The notes under the pieces were generated by a model. The model saw only the letters and a list, made by a program, of their open reading frames with translations. It was not told the DNA's origin and ran no database searches. A stretch of 64,000 nucleotides of DNA from assembly GCA_965644295.1 (NCBI GenBank), contig CBFFRP010000242.1, forward strand, positions 124,001-188,000, given 5' to 3'. Shown here in pieces: positions 60,686 to 64,000 of this stretch. The position numbers and the translations under genes were made by a program. Each line of letters starts with the position of its first letter. Within the stretch, counting starts at the first letter, position 1. This stretch comes from Paraphysomonas bandaiensis (taxonomy: Eukaryota > Chrysophyceae).

Positions 60686-63314
60686 ATGGCTCCTAATCAT
60701 GGTGCACTCTTATTTTCCTTCCTTTTGGAAGCTGTTTTAGTTCACTCAACGATAAGTAACAATGGAACTACCACGACAACGTTTGTGACCCTTGAACCAT
60801 TGGAAACAGTTAATTACAGCTTATATGGAGAGGGGATGGCTTACGATACCGAACGGGATCGTTTTATTCTGGGAAGTTTGCAATTAGGAACTCTAATATC
60901 TGTACCACGGTCTACACTATCTGAAGGAAGTGTTTCATTTGATACAGCAGACATCACGTTTTTATTAAGTGAGCGTCCTGCATCATTTAATGGTAGCAAT
61001 TTTCTTGGACTTGAGATGGATCCTCATAATAGTAATACTCTGTGGGGATGTGTTTCATATGGTGACTATCATACGTATGGTGTTGCCAAGATAAACTTGT
61101 CCACCAACTTTGTCGAGTTTTTCGATATGTCGCATCTTGTACGCACTATTCATTATTCTGGACAGAAACCGACTGACTTATATTTAGGCTAATCCCGAAA
61201 CAGGAAGTCACGCTGTGTTCAATGATTTGACTCTTGATTCAAGAGGCCAATACCTGTATATTACAGACACTTGGTATGTACGGTCATTGTCCCAATACAT
61301 GTGGATAACTCTCATTCACCACCTAGGGGATACCAGGTACTTCGAATGGACGTTTCTTCAGGTAGCACAGAAGTGTGGGGTAATGGTACAGCATACTGCA
61401 CGGACTGCTTATCAACTGAGCCTCACTATGATGGCCCGAATGGGATTGCATTGGCATGTGTGACACATATGGGACATGTGCCTGAAAGTTGTTACCAGGA
61501 GTGCGACAGAAACGATGAATTCTTATTAATAGCCCTTGGAGCTTCCTCTAACACTCTATTAAAGGTTAATACTTCGATGCCTTTTATAGAACCGGATGCT
61601 ATTTTGGTGAACAATAACGCTGGGTATCTGGAAAGTATGGTAGGTAACAACTATTTCCTTTCCATTGCAATGAATTTATTCGGTAGTATACAGGATGCGA
61701 TAGCTCTCTCATCTGACCATACTACCCTTTATGTTCTTGGAAACGGTGTAAACTCATTGTTTGCTCTTACGAGTAGTGATAACTGGGTCACTGCAACGCT
61801 CCGGGCGACATATAATGCGGCTTGTCCGAAGTTTCAGCCCTCTGCGCTGTCAATAGTGCGAGGGCGTGATATAACTGTATATTGTACAAATGGATTTGGT
61901 GCCGCTCCGTATCCACTGACAACACTCACCAATGCTTTTGGTAACTAAAATAACACTTTTCAATGCTATATGAACGTAAACATATGTGTGCATTGAGTTC
62001 TGTGGTGCTTGATATCCTTACGAAATATATTTCTGACTGATTCTTTCAGAGAGAGTCAATGCTGTGCATGGTTTGCAGCTAAATATTTACAATATGGTTG
62101 GCGAAGGAATAGAGTATGATGGTGGAGTTAAAGACCGTCTTATCGTAGGTTCAACATCAACTGGATCTATCCGTGGAATTCCGAATACTGACTTCATAGG
62201 TAAGTATAATGAGTGGCCTTTGGTATTTTATGAAAGTTTTAAGCATGCTGATTTTTGCAGGAGTCAAACATAGCGATCTAGATACACATGAATACTTCTC
62301 AGGCGGAGGGAGCATACCAATCACATCTGTGAAAGGTCTCAAAATTGATCCCAGTGATAGGTGTTTGCTCTGGGTTGCTGTGTCCAGTACGCCGATAGGT
62401 AAGCGGTAGTGCAAGCACATCAGTTTTTGTAAAGTACGTGTGTTGCAGGCGTAGCACTTTTTGACATCTGTTCGTCATATTACTCTTCTGAACCTAGTAC
62501 TTTTGTTAACTTATCTTCATACGGCAATCCTTCGTACGGGTCATCTCCCAACGATATTGCCGTTCATGAATCTATTTTGTATGTTACAGATTTTCAGGGT
62601 GGCTATCTCTGGTCAATACGCAATCCAACATACAGCAGCACTGCATATGTTAGCATATTTAAGAAGTTTGAAGTGTCAAGCCACCCGAATGGCATTGAGA
62701 CGACAGGTGATCTTCTGTTGGTGAGTTTGTCGGCGACTGGCAGCCTATGGGTATATAATTTAAAAACTGGTAAACAATATTTTGTTGATATTCAATATCC
62801 CGCATCGACGATGAATTTGAATGGCGATGGCCTTCGATTTGATGCTAACCACGAAGTACTCTATGTAGCACGTCATAGTTACGATTCAGTAATTGCTTTA
62901 GTTAGCTGTGATGAATGGCGGACAGCATATTTGGCAACAGATTTTTCGGCCAATTGTTTCTCGACGCTGGGATCTCCCAGTGTAACGACCCTTGCAATGG
63001 CAGGTAGCAATTTGTGGGTATTTTGTTCCAATGACTTTGGTACTGGCCCGTACTCTATTAACAGAATCCAAAATGCATCTGGCCAAGTATACTCTGGAAA
63101 TACCGCTTGTTTACCAACTGACACAGAAGATTCTGTTGGCTCTGGACACAGCCACAACGACGACAGTGTTGTTCAACAACCGCTATTTTGGAGCACTCTT
63201 TTTCTGGCAATTAGTTTAGCAACAGTTTTATGTAGCATTTATTACGTCACTTTGTACCACAGTTTAAATGGCGAAAGCGATACCACTACAAGTTCGTTGA
63301 TTCAAGGCACTTGA
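60686..63314 (+). CDS. Type I membrane protein with two SMP-30-like beta-propellers, 768 aa, six exons
   Basis: The exons are 60686-61138, 61188-61273, 61327-61940, 62050-62199, 62261-62398 and 62449-63314. The introns are GT-AG (49, 53, 109, 61 and 50 nt), and phases close to 769 codons with stop. A signal peptide opens the protein (hydrophobic ALLFSFLLEAVLV). Two related halves follow. Each starts with Y-x-x-x-G-E-G-[MI]-x-Y-D then D-R-[FL]-I-[LV]-G-S. The first has GPNGIAL (Pro217-Gly219) and the second SHPNGIE (Pro560-Gly562), the P-N-G signature of the SMP-30/gluconolactonase propeller family. YITDTW and YVTDFQGGYLW strands are NHL/SMP-30-like. A membrane helix lies at about 726-748 (TLFLAISLATVLCSIYYV), followed by a 20-residue cytosolic tail. 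The propellers therefore face outside. Whether they keep metal-dependent hydrolase activity is unclear; family members include lactonases and inactive ligand-binding forms. Confidence 0.85.
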
Positions 63315-63653
63315 ATGTATGTAATCTTGTAATCACTTGTCTCTTAATGAACATTAATACTGGTATATAACTAAAATAAGGATATTCTATGTTCTATGAT
63401 AAGTATTGAGTAGAATCATGCGTAAACGCAAAAAATATAAATAAGAATAGAAAAGAAGCTCTGAGAGTGAAAATTGAACGTGATGCAACGGGTATGTTGT
63501 ATGCTGAGTCACCAACTTACCACTATAATGATTATTAAAAATGAAGAAAAACTGTCCATTTACATATAGATATACTCCACGCAGGGAGTGACAGCATCTC
63601 ACTTGTGCGTGCATGACTACATGTCATACACTGCTTACTGTATTTCCGTACAA
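63315..63653. other. Convergent 3' intergenic region
   Basis: The 339 bp separate the stop codons of two convergent genes and must contain both 3' ends. The sequence is AT-rich with A-rich and T-rich runs (63358-63400, 63430-63460). No gene or clear repeat is seen. Confidence 0.5.
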
Positions 63654-64000
63654 TTACTCCAAATCCTGAACCATATTCATATCGAAATTGAGCCCAAAAG
63701 TAGTCGCCCCAAATAGCTTTCTCTTTTGCAGTCCAGTAGAAGGTTCCTTCTTGAGATCGGAATTATCTGAGGCTAATGCATGCTGAACACTGTTCTGATT
63801 CAGCACATTTTCATCATTTTCTTGCACACAATTGATGTTTTCACTCTGAGACATATCAAGGAAGTTTTGCAACCGAGCTATTAACTCATCCTTCCGTCCT
63901 GAACAACAGTTAGCTGATAAACGATATTTTTGTTGCTGTGTATACGTACCACTCACTGGAAGTGATCGCTCCGACAAAAACTTTTTTAGTTCAGGAACTT
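63654..64000 (-). CDS. SAP-domain protein, 3' part only (runs off the window)
   Basis: The last two exons of a minus-strand gene are visible: 64000-63950 and 63898-63654, separated by a 51-nt GT-AG intron (63899-63949, GTACGT...TTCAG). Joining them restores a typical SAP motif, VPELKKFLSERSLPVSG then RKDELIARLQNFL, a short helix-loop-helix that binds AT-rich DNA or RNA. The tail of about 67 residues is acidic and polar (QENDENVLNQNS) with a basic QKRKLF patch and ends in NMVQDLE. It is about 98 residues in all. Without the N-terminal part the protein cannot be named. Many nuclear proteins in DNA repair, chromatin and mRNA export carry SAP motifs, and here it lies near the C-terminus. Confidence 0.75.
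   Translation of the reverse strand, partial: VPELKKFLSERSLPVSGTYTQQQKYRLSANCCSGRKDELIARLQNFLDMSQSENINCVQENDENVLNQNSVQHALASDNSDLKKEPSTGLQKRKLFGATTFGLNFDMNMVQDLE

Overview
The window is nuclear DNA of a eukaryote. The genes are split by very short GT-AG introns (47-62 nt, one of 109 nt), and an intron lariat debranching enzyme is encoded. One non-autonomous LTR retrotransposon and several small non-coding repeats are present. Short introns, tight gene spacing and a giant secreted beta-repeat protein suggest a unicellular protist. I cannot name the lineage from the sequence; a stramenopile or other marine protist is only a guess.

Layout. Positions 1-4011 hold no supported gene. They contain a 2,070-bp LTR element (1267-3336) with 269-bp LTRs and a 5-bp target duplication, plus copies of a dispersed repeat. 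Positions 4012-55435 (minus strand) are a single gene. Two tiny exons and two 47-nt introns encode a probable signal peptide and the first part of an FN3 domain. One uninterrupted 51,162-nt exon follows. The predicted product is 17,109 aa, roughly 1.8-1.9 MDa, with no visible membrane anchor at its C-terminus. Positions 55436-58540 are mostly non-coding, with a doubtful 71-codon ORF, an inverted copy of the dispersed repeat and a 78-bp palindrome. Positions 58541-60364 (minus) are a six-exon DBR1 lariat debranching enzyme. Positions 60686-63314 (plus) are a six-exon gene for a single-pass membrane protein with two SMP-30-like beta-propellers, divergent from DBR1 across 321 bp. At the right edge (63654-64000, minus) is the 3' end of a SAP-domain gene.

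The main discovery candidate is the giant protein. About 38 fibronectin type III domains, 8 filamin-like repeats, 3 PA14 domains and 2 cysteine-rich modules are combined with about 75 copies of a roughly 90-110-residue beta-rich unit that I do not match to a named family (all counts by eye). The units, here called EVQ units, are not simply strung between host domains. Most are inserted inside them, after the strand ending in 'Y-x-V-E-W-D' of an FN3 or after 'A-[KR]-D-x-x-x-N' of a filamin repeat, and the host fold resumes after the insertion. Some EVQ units in turn carry a third-level insert resembling a small barrel ('GD-x-[IV]-x-[IV]...Y-x-V'). This gives a three-level nested design.

Nothing links the genes into one pathway. 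The giant protein and the propeller protein both look destined for the cell surface or outside, DBR1 is a nuclear housekeeping enzyme, and the SAP gene is too incomplete to interpret.
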